Of a DNA stretch of 64,000 bases, positions 1-9,811 are shown piece by piece. Source of the DNA: Acanthosepion pharaonis. Taxonomy: Eukaryota; Mollusca; Cephalopoda; Sepiida; Sepiidae. The DNA lies in contig CAHIKZ030002633.1 in NCBI GenBank assembly GCA_903632075.3, forward strand, positions 474,501 through 538,500, in the 5' to 3' direction. The first letter of the stretch is position 1. Each line of letters opens with the position of its first letter. The notes under the pieces were generated by a model. That model had not been told where the DNA came from, ran no database searches, and saw nothing but the letters and a program-made list of their open reading frames with translations. A program made the position numbers and the translations under genes.

Positions 1-2495
1 CTGGTATTCCAAAATAGTTAGCCATCTCTGTATTGACCTGGGTTGACATTACTTAATTTCGGTGATCATACAGGAACCAGTATTTTGATGCAATTTTATT
101 TTTTTACCTAAGTTACTGGTATAATAATTGAAGATTATCTTCTTAGGTATCATTGGGTTAGAAGCAGAAAAATGCTCAATGTTAAGGTCAGCATTATTGT
201 TATTAGTAGTAGTAGTTTTAAGTCCTAACAAAACTAATAAAATAAAGTAAGAAAGTAAGTGAAGCCATATTATATTAAAGCTATAGTGAATTGCAACGTT
301 AGTCCATCAGTGAATAAGCTTATCTATATGAACTGATGTGAGAGTCAAGAGTTTTCTTATTGTTTCACATGATTCTGTACTTTTGAGGAATTTCACACTA
401 GTGAATATATAACATTTCTACCTAAGATGATTTCTAAAAGTGTTTTCATTATTCTGCTTATATATTTTTTTTTTTAAGACTTATTTGTTGTTACATTGTT
501 TCAACAGACATATTCTTCAACCTTTTTACACTGGCTGAAGTTCTTAAATGACTATTTTTCACATTATTTTTTCAATATTACCTAAACACAAAGCTAAAAC
601 AATCGTTCATGTGATTGTTAGACTGTGGTGATCTACTGGAGATTCTGAAGATGACCAAATACAATTTACATCTGAAGAAAGTCAAAGAGTATATATGACT
701 CAAATATTGCATTAAAAGCAACAAAGATTATAATTTGAAAAAAAAAAAAAAAAGGAAAAAAAAGTGGAATAATCCTTGCTTATATTTTCAAATATTTGTT
801 CTCAGCACTAATTTTTAATAGTAAACTTTTATCATTATTTTAATTAAGAAAAATAAAAATTACATTAACATTTTACTAGCTTATGATAATGGCAACGATA
901 AAATTAACCATTTCCAGGAAAAATTTGATATTAACTCCTTGAATAGTTAGCATTACTGTTGCCTGAAATTTATAAAATCTTTTTCTTAAAATATTTTCTC
1001 AGGTAATTAGACTTTTCAAATCCACTGTTATCATTCTTTCTAGTATTGATGGGAGTTTCTTTCCTAACCTTTTTGTAGCCCCAGTCTATAGAGCTCGATG
1101 AAGGATTGTTTTAAGATGGAAAGAATTTATTCATTTGTAGTTATTTCTTTGATCTGAGAAAACAGTTGAAGATAGTTATGTCTTTTTTATTGTTCAGAAA
1201 TGTCTGAACTATCGTTTGTTTCCTTTTCAATTTGATACTTAGAAATCAGTTTCTTGTCAGGTGCCTGTGTATGAAGCTTAAAATAAACATCAAAACTGGA
1301 TCATTTATACACTCTACCCTGACCTCATCTCCTCTTTGCAATAGATCCTCTTGAACCAATTATTCTGGTTTCATTTTTATCATTTTAAAAAGATTTACCT
1401 TTTTTTTTTTTTTATTGTAAAGAAGGGAAAACCCACAAATCATTTTGTGATCTCTGATGCTTTTAAGTTTGATAAAAAAAAAAAAAAAAAAAACAACTGT
1501 TACTTATACTACTGCAGAGCAAACTACTTTGTGTAATGCTTGTTTCTATACAGTTTAAGTGAACTATCAGCAAGAAAAGCTTGGAAAGAAAAGTTAGAAT
1601 ATGTACACAAAAAGATGTACATAGGAATTTCAGGAAAATTTTAGAAAATAGACACTTAAAATAATCTGTAATCAAACATCAGATGGCAGTATTTAAACTT
1701 CATGCCTGCAAAAAAAAAAAAAAAAAAACTGTGTCAAAAGAATAGTTATTCCCTTGACATCACTATTACTGTATACACTTTTGACCCCTTTAGCAATGTT
1801 TACTTACAAGATTATAAAAATGTGACACAAGTAAAATGTGATATTTATTATTTACCTTTTATAAACAAATAAATTTGAAAAAAATTTTTAATTAAAAAAT
1901 TTATAAAAAAACATTCAAAAGTACCAAAATATGTAAACCACAGTGCAATATTTATTATTTACCATTTTATAAATAGCTATGAAAATAAATGTTTTATTCA
2001 TAATTTAATAAAAAATATCAATTAACTATTGTTGTCAATTCTCAAAAATAAAGTGTATAAATCCACTTTCATGTTTGGGTTTTTATTAAAATTCCAAACT
2101 TTGCTTCTTAAAACAATAAATGTTGCCAAGGCAGACTACAGTAATAGAGGTGTCAATGGAATAACCGTTCTTTTGACACACAATCTTTTTTTTTTTTTTT
2201 CAGGCATGAAGGTTAAACATTACCAATCTCATTATGTATCAGGAATTGTTTTATGGAACTGCTAAATAAAATGTAATAAAGAACATATAACTGGAAAGAA
2301 AAAAAAATAAATCAATTCCCCAAAACAAAATATGTAGTTTAAAAATTTGTTGTATGAGTAGAAATTAATAAAAGCAGTCAGAGAAACTGATATGATACCA
2401 AATATGTAGTAAATATGATTTCCAAGGATTAGAATTAATGATTTTAGTAATATTCAGCAAATTTACTAAATAAATAGCTCTTGCTATGAATCACA
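1..2495. other. AT-rich non-coding sequence
   Basis: No coding sequence can be supported. All open frames are short and low-complexity. Poly-A runs occur near 739-754, 1473-1492 and 1710-1728. The next MRTF exon, expected downstream of 3446 on the minus strand, was looked for here and not recognised, so it probably lies outside the window. Confidence 0.6.
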
Positions 2496-2544
2496 ATATT
2501 CTTGACAAAATCCAAAGGGTCTGCAAAATTATCAGTCCTAACCT

Positions 2545-3012
2545 GGCATCTCAACTTCAGTCCTTTTCCTACCACCATGACATGGCTTCCCTCTGTCTTT
2601 TCTATAAATATTTTCATGACAGTTTTTTTTAATGAACTCTCATCCTTGGTACCTCAATCGCATGAATTTAAGTCTACTACAAGATTGGCTAATAGTGAAT
2701 TTAAGTGTACTATATGTTAGGTTCATTACTAATCTCTCTTATCATTGAAATAAAGGTAACTAAGTTTTATTCTAATATTTTTTTTTCCTTGTAGTTCTTT
2801 TTGAAACTCTCTTCCAGTTTCTTGCTTCTTGGCCACCTACAAGCTTTAAAAATCAATCACTATCTTCTATTTTCCTGAATCTTATTCTTTTGTTATCCTT
2901 CCTCCTCACTAAATTCTTCTCATTCTCTTCCACTCCCAGTAACTCCTTGCGTCTTAGTGGCATTATCACCTTCCTTGGGATAAAATGATTAAAAAAAAGA
3001 AATTATTACAAA
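2545..3012 (+). mobile_element. LINE B remnant: reverse-transcriptase ORF2 C-terminus, 3'UTR and A-rich tail
   Basis: Around 2590-2700, across small frame slips, the plus strand encodes MASLCLFYKYFHD-like residues and then NELSSLVPQSHEFK and STTRLANS. This parallels the intact peptide of the copy at 18,060-18,440. Downstream, 2938-3000 reads AACTCCTTGCGTCTTAGTGG, then a CCTTGGGAT block and an A-rich tail; the same tail occurs at 13.1, 20.3 and 33.6 kb. It is a dead 5'-truncated non-LTR retrotransposon (jockey-like C-terminus by memory). It lies just beyond the MRTF exon at 3446, inside the following intron. Confidence 0.65.
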
Positions 3013-3445
3013 AAAAAAAAATCCTTGGAAATTCTATTTCCCACAAATATTTGTACGCATGTCTGCTTCAACTGATAACAACTTCTTGCAATTCTTTGGT
3101 TTAATTATTTAATTTTTCTTTTAATTTATAGTTTCATATAACAATTCCTGGAATACAAGTGGGCATGTTCAATTGCAAGTTTTAATTTTTGTTACTGCTT
3201 TTTTTTAGTATTTTTTATTAAGTGTCAATCATCTCCAATTTTACCAAAATTTAATTAGTAAGAATAAAGCCACTAAATCGAAATAATTATTATCTCTGCA
3301 AAAAAAGCAGTTAAATGTTGCTCAAGCCACAAACATTTCACCCATCCATCCACCTGTGACATCCACAGAGTCTGTGTCATTTGGGCATATTATGCCCAAA
3401 GTGCAGTTTGCAACTATAGTTTGTGCAAAACAATATGTGCCTCAC
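3013..3445. other. AT-rich intronic sequence downstream of the RPEL3 exon
   Basis: Beginning of the next MRTF intron on the minus strand. Short homopolymers only; no further exon, repeat or RNA recognised. Confidence 0.6.
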
Positions 3446-3607
3446 CTTTGATGGCCTCTGCCAATTCCTCATTTGTCTGCAGAATGTTCCCCTGAACAAG
3501 TTCCAGTGGTCCTGGCCGATGGGACAACTTGTCATTGAGGCCATCAGCGAGTCGTGCTCTTTTCAACTGCCGCTGGCGATCATGGAGAGATGGATCAACT
3601 TTGGTAT
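3446..3607 (-). CDS. MRTF: MRTF/MKL internal exon encoding the third RPEL motif
   Basis: Internal coding exon of 162 bp (54 codon equivalents) on the minus strand. The acceptor AG is at 3609-3608 after a T/C-rich run, and the donor is GTGAG at 3445-3441. It enters and leaves in phase 1. The translation begins TKVDPSLHDRQRQ, continues with the basic stretch LKRARLADGLNDKL, then the canonical RPEL core RPGPLELV and GNILQTNEELAEAIK. This order (basic spacer, ARLAD, LN-K, RPGP-ELV, NIL) is the third RPEL motif and preceding spacer of MRTF-A/B; the spacer's basic residues contribute to nuclear import in vertebrates (family knowledge, from memory). Reading through the donor gives a stop soon after, as expected for intron. 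Exons for the B-box, SAP, leucine zipper and activation domains must lie below the window start or were missed. Confidence 0.93.
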
Positions 3608-3783
3608 CTGTAAGAAAAACAAATAAAGGAACATCAGGTGAAACAAAGAGAAACCATTGGGCAAGGAAGTGCAGGATAAAACAAACTAAGAAGAAATAGT
3701 CACACATTTGGAAATTTCCAGGAAAGATACCAGAGAAAGCAAGAAATCAGAATAATGTACCTTCCCTTAAAAAAAAAAAATAC

Positions 3784-4110
3784 TGTGTCTTTTCAGGATA
3801 TAGTGATCACGACTATTCACAGCTTCCTTTTCTTTATTATATATGAATTGCCATGAATATTTCGGAAGTATACTAGAATGATTTCCTGTTGTCTTTGCCA
3901 GAGTTTAGAATTGAGGGTTTTTGGGGTTTTTTTTTACCCAAGTCTAGAGAGCCCAGTTTAACTATCTCTCTGCCCTTAGCTGTGGGGTGGAGAGACGGAT
4001 TCATGCCTTTCTTAAGGGCATTTGTTCACAAGTGAACACAGCATATGAGCTTGGAATTTGAACTTGGCTCACTAATTCTACTTCCCATGCTAATGTCCAT
4101 TATACAACCT
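3784..4110 (-). repeat. SINE-like dispersed repeat (family S1), minus orientation
   Basis: The block with TAACTATCTC, a GGGGTGGAGAG box, GGATTCATGCCTTTC, GGGCATTTGT and a GGAATTTGAACTTGGCTC box recurs at 17.16-17.31, 19.07-19.61 and 33.36-33.52 kb, and in plus orientation at 20.57-20.80 kb. On the minus strand its right end resembles a tRNA-derived head (B-box-like GTTCAAATTCC), best seen in the 33.4-kb copy. Its left end (3790-3830, CTTTTCAGGATATAGTGATC) resembles the 3' end of LINE A. The copy is diverged. Confidence 0.55.
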
Positions 4111-4739
4111 AAACTAGCCACTAATAAGAGTATTTGAAATGTCCCACATTGAAAAATCTACAAAGAGTTTCTAAAAGAAATGATAAACATGCAGTTTTAA
4201 TAATTCTCAGATTTTATTTGTGGTTGAAGCACTAGACCATGAAAATGATAGATCTACAATATGTTTTATATTCATGAACTTAATGATTTAAAACTGTCAA
4301 ATGATATCTCAGAAATTCTTGAGAAATGAATCAAATCAGCATGAGGAGTAAAAAAACTCATAAAATTTAGTTCTGAAAAGGTAGAAAAAGTGAACAGGGG
4401 CAAAGTGCAAAAATAGTTAGGCTTTGCAAAATAAGAGTGGTGATGGAGGAGGGGCAGATTATTAAGGGCCTATAAGATAAAAATTGGAGGAAAGGAATAA
4501 AAATGTTTTAATTAAACTAAAAAAGAGGGAAAATAAAAAAGAAAGTGTTTAAAAAAAAAAAACCCAAAAAAAACATCTAAACCATAAAAAATTGTATCTC
4601 ACAAGAAAAAATTAACTGCCCACTCCTCAAAACACTTCCTAAACACAAGAAATGAATTAAGTTTTAAAAGGTCACTCCTCTACATATCAAGGTCACTGGC
4701 GTGTTTATGAAAAAAATAAATATGCAAAAATTCGCCTTT
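4111..4739. other. AT-rich intronic sequence
   Basis: No coding potential, repeat family or RNA recognised. A-rich tracts lie at 4540-4575. Confidence 0.5.
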
Positions 4740-4930
4740 CTCCCTGCTGGGTGTAAATAGCCTAGTGGTTAGAATCTCTCTGACTAATGCCAAATCGGTC
4801 GGGTTTTGGTCCTGGCTTAAAGTGATTGGATGTCTAGCCACACTGATGAGCTGTGAAACAGTCTGTGGATGGCTATATATAGTCATGGTGCTACCTCAAA
4901 GATCAGACTCAAAATGGTTTCTTCAAAGTC
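4740..4930 (+). repeat. tRNA-derived SINE candidate
   Basis: An A-box-like TAGCCTAGTGG at 4758-4768 and a B-box-like GGTTTTGGTCC at 4802-4812 span 55 bp, the internal spacing of a tRNA-type Pol III promoter. A non-tRNA body follows, ending in a CTATATATAG stretch. The B box is decayed (TTTTGG for TTCGA), so it is not a functional tRNA gene. Confidence 0.5.
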
Positions 4931-5079
4931 AAGAAGTGATAAAAAAAAAGGTTCTTTACTTTTTTGATGGTGTGATTTCAAAAGATATGTGAAATAGAGA
5001 TAAGAAACACTGAATAACATGATAAATGAATAATTTGACAAAAGTCACTAAAGTTTTGCATGTTTAATTCTGATGCATG

Positions 5080-5345
5080 TGTATGTAATGGCATATGGCT
5101 GAGTGGTTAAAATGTTCGCTTTCTGACCATGAGATCCAGGTTTGAATCTCATCATGTTGGATTAAATAGGGAGCTGACTTTTTGATACTACTGACCTGGA
5201 GAGATGATCCCAGCATCTGGCACCATTAGAAAGTGGCCTATCACTGATTGATCCAAGCTTTGTGAGTGAAATTGGGTAGGTGGAACTATTCTGGAAGCTG
5301 TTGATGGTTGTGTTACAAGTTACAAGTCATCAAATCCAAGGGTTT
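5080..5345 (+). repeat. tRNA-derived SINE, octopus-type tail
   Basis: The A box TGGCTGAGTGG (5096-5106) and B box GGTTTGAATCT (5139-5149) are both close to Pol III consensus and 54 bp end to end. The body contains GTGAGTGAAATTGGGTAGG and GAACTATTCTGGAAGC (about 5260-5303), which I recall as a common motif of octopus tRNA-SINEs. No mature tRNA fold or acceptor stem is evident, so this is a SINE rather than a tRNA gene. Confidence 0.65.
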
Positions 5346-5469
5346 GAGTGTATTGGACTTGTTCAAACTTTTAATCTTACTAGATGATACGCTCTCTCCC
5401 AGAAATTGAAATTAAGATCCGCTCAGCATAAACCACAGGTTCTTACTTCAACTATTTGTATATTTAAAA

Positions 5470-5492
5470 TGTGTGTGTGTGTGTGTGTGTAT
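5470..5492. repeat. (GT)n microsatellite
   Basis: Uninterrupted GT dinucleotide run, seen directly. Confidence 0.95.
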
Positions 5493-5533
5493 ATGTGGAA
5501 GTATAAAAATCTGTTCATAAAAGGTTGCAAAAT

Positions 5534-5735
5534 GTCTTCTATATGCCATTTCCCTTCAGGATGTAGGTGATCATGGCTCTCCACAGCTTCCTGTCCTTTG
5601 TCATTTTTAGTAAGTTTTGTCTTTTTACTATCTCTCCTAATCTCTGTTCTGCCAACCATTTACACAAGCTCATTTGGTAAGTTATTCACTATTTTCCTCC
5701 CTCCTGCCTTCAATATGGCCTGTAACTTTAAATTA
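5534..5735 (-). mobile_element. LINE A remnant: ORF2 C-terminus and 3' end
   Basis: The minus strand, allowing a frame slip, reads SLCKWLAEQRLGEI, then TKDRKLWRAMIT, YILKGNGI and stop, followed by AGAAGA. The same C-terminal peptide series occurs at 36.4-36.6 kb (LYKWMEEQGLGEI, RAMIANVLKGHGT, stop) and at 27.84-27.94 kb. These are the extreme C-terminus and 3' end of one LINE family. The copy is 5'-truncated and frame-damaged. Confidence 0.7.
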
Positions 5736-7376
5736 ATTCATATAAAAAGCCACAAATCATCATTATCTATTTGTTTTTATATCAGAAAAATAAAACTGAA
5801 ATATTTCTGTGAAGAAAATTTGTGAAACATTTAGTACACTAGAAGTTCAAAGTCAAATGGTGGTGATGATAGTTTAATGAGGATTTTATATATATATATA
5901 TATATATATAATTCTCTGTTGCTCTGTTTATGGTAGGAAGTGCTTGAAGAATATAAGTGACTAAATTTGCTGACTGGTTGATTATTAAGGAAGAAGTAAA
6001 AGGAAAGTAGTTTAGGTCATTGACAATGGCAGATGTTTTCACTTTACCTACAAGATTTGAACACACCAATGCCCCCACCCCAAGTGCATGTTTTTGTATG
6101 AGTCAGAACCAATCTAATACTTATATCACTAATGAATCTTTCTAACTCCAGGGGAAAAAGTCAGAAGTCAGAGGAATGGGAGTTTGGCATATACCTACTA
6201 CTCTTATAGTGTGAAAATTCAGCTACTTACAATGTAAAAATCATTTCTAGAATTATTAATTCTTTTTATAATCAGGTGAGTTTTCAAAAAATATATACTG
6301 AAGACACATATTGAAATAAATAGGATCTTGTCATCTCTGGTAGAGAGGTTTTTCCACTCAGGATCTTATGATACAAAAGATTTGAAGACATTTAAATTGA
6401 TTAATTTTATTTATATTTAAAAAATTATTATTATTATTGTTGTTATTAAGTGGTAAGCAACAATATAATGTTCAGTTGAACAAAACTGGCTACCTTACAT
6501 CTGAGCTGGGCTTCAAGAAGAGCATTCGGCCTTGAAAAACCTTGCCTCAAATAATTATGACAAATCCTTTCTCAGGCAGGACCCATCTTGCTTTGTTTGC
6601 TGATCTTGCCTCAACAAAAAACATGTTTATGTATATATGTATTGTCTAGTGGTGATAGTCCTCCAAATTTTTGCCCATTTCTCAGTTATCCTTTTAAGTT
6701 ATTAGTGCTACTTACTTCCATAGGAGGATTGGCATTATATATATTTCTCTTTATAAATTCACTATTAGGTTATGAATTTACTTGATTACAACCATAATGT
6801 TTCTGCCTTCTTTTTAATGATAGTATTACTCTAACACTTATAAAGTGATATCACTAACAATTTGCTTGGCAAAGAATTTGGGTTGGTGAGTCAAGGAATT
6901 TCCACCTATACAACCACTTATGTCCTTAGGTTTTAGTTAATGTGTGCATATCTGTTTGCATTTTTGCATGTGTATCTGTATAAATTTATACATGCACATG
7001 AATGTGTACATGAGCTGGAATATTGAGTAGGCTTTGTTAGATAAGACAGATCTTCAGAGAAACTTAAAAACCTGATTAGATGCTTAAGTTTTTCATCACA
7101 GCAAGGATCTTCAAGAAAACCTCTCCTTGAGTGAAATTAAGAAAAATAATAATGCATATATCGTAACAGCTAAATGATGGTTGCCAACAGATTGAATTAA
7201 TTCTTGCTTTTGAACTTATTAACAATAGCATTTTAAACTTCTGCCTAAAATCTAAGAAAAAAATGTTGATTACGGCCCAGCCAATTTGATACTAAACAGC
7301 AGAATATTGTGCAATACAAAAGTTTTGTTTCATTGTTTTACAATACAGATTGGGCAGAATGTTTCTCTATATTTCT
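5736..7376. other. AT-rich intronic sequence with a (TA)n tract
   Basis: A (TA)n run lies at 5887-5910 and a degenerate (ATT)n run near 6424-6448. No coding region, known repeat family or RNA gene recognised in the rest. Confidence 0.55.
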
Positions 7377-8225
7377 GAGATGAGGTATTATGCACACTAT
7401 TTACATTGTTCAGACTATCATCCTCATCTTTGTTGCCACTCCATGGTGGTTGGAATGTCAAACTGAACCCTTTATTTCACTCACAGGTAGACTGTTCTAG
7501 TTCCATGTCTAATGGATGTCAGTTATCAGTTATCTCCTGTTAATTCCCCTCTCCAAGTTCTCCACTGCCTTAACCAGGTATTGAACTCACACACTTTGGG
7601 TCCTGTCACTGGATCTAACTAATGCCTTTATCCACTGTGCCATGTGTTCTTGTGTATGAATTTCTGGGTTTTATAAACCTAATGTCTTTGGCAATCTATT
7701 TTTACTAGTGCTCATATTGCAATTTTTGCTGTTATCATTGCATTTTTTTTTTTTTTAATACTAGAGCTCATATTGTAATTTTCATTTTTATTATTGCTTT
7801 TCTCGGGCACTCCTTATTACTGGTTCCCATATTGTATTCATTTCTGTACTTGGTCGGCTCAGTGATAACAGCAAAAATTGCAATATGAGCACTGGTAAAA
7901 TATGGTTGCCAAAGACATTAGGTTTATAATACCTAGAAATTCATACACAGATGTCCTCAAGGACACATAGCACAGTGGATAAAGAGTGTGAGTTCAATAC
8001 CAGGTTAAAGCAGTGGAGAACTTGGTGGGGGGAATTAACAGGCGATAACTGACATCTATTAGACATGGCACGGGAAACTAGAAGTCTACCCCAGTGAGCG
8101 AAATAAAGGGTTCAGTTCGATATTCCAATCACCTGAAAAGGGCCGGAGCGTACAACGGCTGAAACATTGTGATAAATATGTTAACAAAGATGAAGATGAT
8201 AGTACGAACAATGTAAATAATGTTT
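7377..8225. repeat. Fold-back element 1 (inverted repeat, arms about 360 bp)
   Basis: The left arm 7377-7736 and right arm 7864-8225 are reverse complements over nearly their full length, with a loop of about 127 bp. Examples: ATGTCTAATGGATGTCAG on the left against CTGACATCTATTAGACAT on the right, and GCTCATATTGCAATTTTTGC against GCAAAAATTGCAATATGAGC at the inner ends. Inside each arm sits a tRNA-like segment (AGCACAGTGGATAAAG ... GAGTTCAATACC in the right arm). The outer part contains CGGCTGAAACATTGTG, which resembles the ends of Penelope-like elements (recalled, not verified). Confidence 0.85.
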
Positions 8226-8444
8226 CATCTTTGTTGTATGGTCAAATATAATGGAATTAAAACTGAAACTGATATTTTCACAGCCTTATGGATAGATTGT
8301 TTACACTCTATATAGAGTGCAATGCTTTTTGCTCGGGTAGAATTATTAAAAACAGCAGGCTGAAATGTTTGGAAATCCAAGAGTGATTATTTAGATGAAG
8401 ATGATCAGATAAATTAGCATATGTTAATTTCTGCTTGACTTTAT

Positions 8445-9226
8445 GAGATGAGGCATTATCAGTATTTACACTGTTTACATTAGAACTGTTGATCTCATCT
8501 TTGTTGCTGTTATCACAACGTTTCAGCCATTGCGTCCTTCAGCCTTCATCAAATGTATATCGATCCTGATAACCTACAGGGAATTCTGAACTGAACCCTT
8601 TATTTAATCTTTTGAGTAGACTGTTGTAGTTCCATTACCAACATCTAGGAATATCTTTCCTAGTTCTGATTTTTAGTACTGCTCAATTATTGGTCGTCTT
8701 GTTACCACTGAGTTCAAATTCTCCACAGTGAATTGTCCTATAGCCTTCATGGATTAAAACATTGGTACGTGAATTCAGTGACATTAATTGTGAGTCCAAT
8801 CACTAGGCCAGGCAGTGTATACTCTTAATCATTGGAAACAGGATGAGCAATAACTGAGCAGTACTAAAAATAAGAACTAGACAAGATATGCCTAGACATG
8901 AGTAGTGGAATGAAAACAGTCTACCCTGTAGATTAACCCTGTAGCATTAAACATACTCAACCCCACACTGTAAATATTGGCTCAAAAAGTCTCACTGTTT
9001 GCATGACACCTCATGATATTTGTGATGGTATTATCATATATTACGTCAGAGTATATACATGGGCAGGTTAAACATTGAGAGCTGATATTTACCAGGCAGG
9101 TTGAATAAAGGGTTCAGTTTAGAATTCCCAATAGTATATCCAGATTGATATACACCTGATGAAGCCTGTAAGCCAAAATGTCATAACATCAACAAAGAGG
9201 AGGACAATAGTCCTAATGTAAAGTTA
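8445..9226. repeat. Fold-back element 2 (related inverted repeat, right arm interrupted)
   Basis: The left arm starts GAGATGAGGCATTATCAG at 8446 and includes CAACGTTTCAGCCATTG and GAACTGAACCCTTTATTTA. The right arm ends with AATAAAGGGTTCAGTTTAG, CACCTGATGAAGCCTG and AACAAAGAGGAGGACAATAG. The inner stem pairs TTTTTAGTACTGCTCA (about 8670) with TGAGCAGTACTAAAAA (about 8853). The outer arms share sequence with fold-back 1, so the two are members of one family in tandem. Confidence 0.8.
8932..9110 (+). mobile_element. Probable insertion splitting the right arm of fold-back 2
   Basis: This segment has no partner in the left arm. It begins AACCCTGTAGCATTAAA and near its end has GGTTAAACATTGAG. It resembles a cephalopod interspersed repeat I recall that begins AACCCTTTAGCATT and ends with a TTAAAGGGTTA-like inverted end. 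Boundaries are approximate and no target duplication was identified. Confidence 0.4.
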
Positions 9227-9364
9227 AATAACATATGTTAGTTGCTTAATAAAAATCTTTAAGCAAACTTGAATTTATTCAAATATAAAGCAGAGTCAGA
9301 TAAGGAATAAAAGAGAAATATAAAAATACTCATGGTGAGAGGGAAATATTTAAAGACAACTCAC

Positions 9365-9440
9365 CTTCCAAAATGTGCTGATTTACAAGTGATTCTCTGT
9401 CTGGCCGATGCTGTATTTTGTGCCGTAGAAGATCACCAGT
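9365..9440 (-). CDS. MRTF: MRTF/MKL internal exon encoding the second RPEL motif
   Basis: Internal coding exon of 76 bp on the minus strand. A polypyrimidine-AG acceptor lies at 9442-9441 and a GT donor at 9364-9363. It starts in phase 0 and ends with one base of a split codon. The 25 full codons include LLRHKIQHRP, then RPDRESLV and NQHILE, which align with the second RPEL motif of vertebrate MRTF-A/MKL1 as I remember it. In this family RPEL motifs bind G-actin; actin release lets MRTF enter the nucleus and co-activate SRF on cytoskeletal and muscle genes. The split G joins the AT that opens the exon at 3607 to make Asp, so the frame continues. Odd point: the core reads RPDRESL, with Ser where the RPxxxEL consensus has Glu. 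Phactr proteins also have RPEL motifs, but the following exon is MRTF-specific. Upstream exons (RPEL1, N-terminus) were not found at higher coordinates. Confidence 0.9.
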
Positions 9441-9780
9441 CTGTAAAAGACAAACAAAACTGAAGTTATTCTCTTTTCTTAATTTATTTATGAAAAACTT
9501 TCAACAAAAGTAAAACATTAAAAAAGTAAAATCTCTGAAAAATCAACACTATCCCACAATTTTGTATATGAAATGTATTTGTAAACATAACTATTATTGA
9601 ACAAAAATAGTATAAGCCAGCTATTTTCTCATGTAGATGTTATTCAAATCTGACAGTTCCTCCAATGCTTTCATATTATGGTTGGGAGGCCATATAAAAA
9701 AAACGGGATCCTTACAATTACAGAGGGGTACTCAAATGAGTTTTGCTAAGCAGCAGTCCCCAACAAAAATCTCCTTGCTA

Positions 9781-9811
<31 letters not shown>

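Larger units (their letters stand above)
3608..9364 (-). other. Intron between the two MRTF RPEL exons
   Basis: A phase-1 intron of 5,757 bp with GT at 9364-9363 and AG at 3609-3608 on the minus strand. It carries no recognisable coding sequence of its own. It holds a SINE-like repeat (3784-4110), two tRNA-headed SINEs (4740-4930, 5080-5340), a LINE A 3' end (5534-5735) and two adjacent fold-back elements (7377-9226). The outer end of the second fold-back lies about 140 nt inside the intron from the 5' splice site. The remaining sequence is AT-rich and featureless. Confidence 0.85.

Noticed and set aside
1..3440. Further downstream MRTF exons
   Set aside because: No segment translated into a recognisable MRTF continuation with splice sites; they probably lie outside the window.
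5096..5149. Functional tRNA gene
   Set aside because: The A and B boxes fit, but no acceptor stem pairing or terminator follows, and a SINE body does. The same holds for 4758-4812, 27,736-27,795 and 33,459-33,510.
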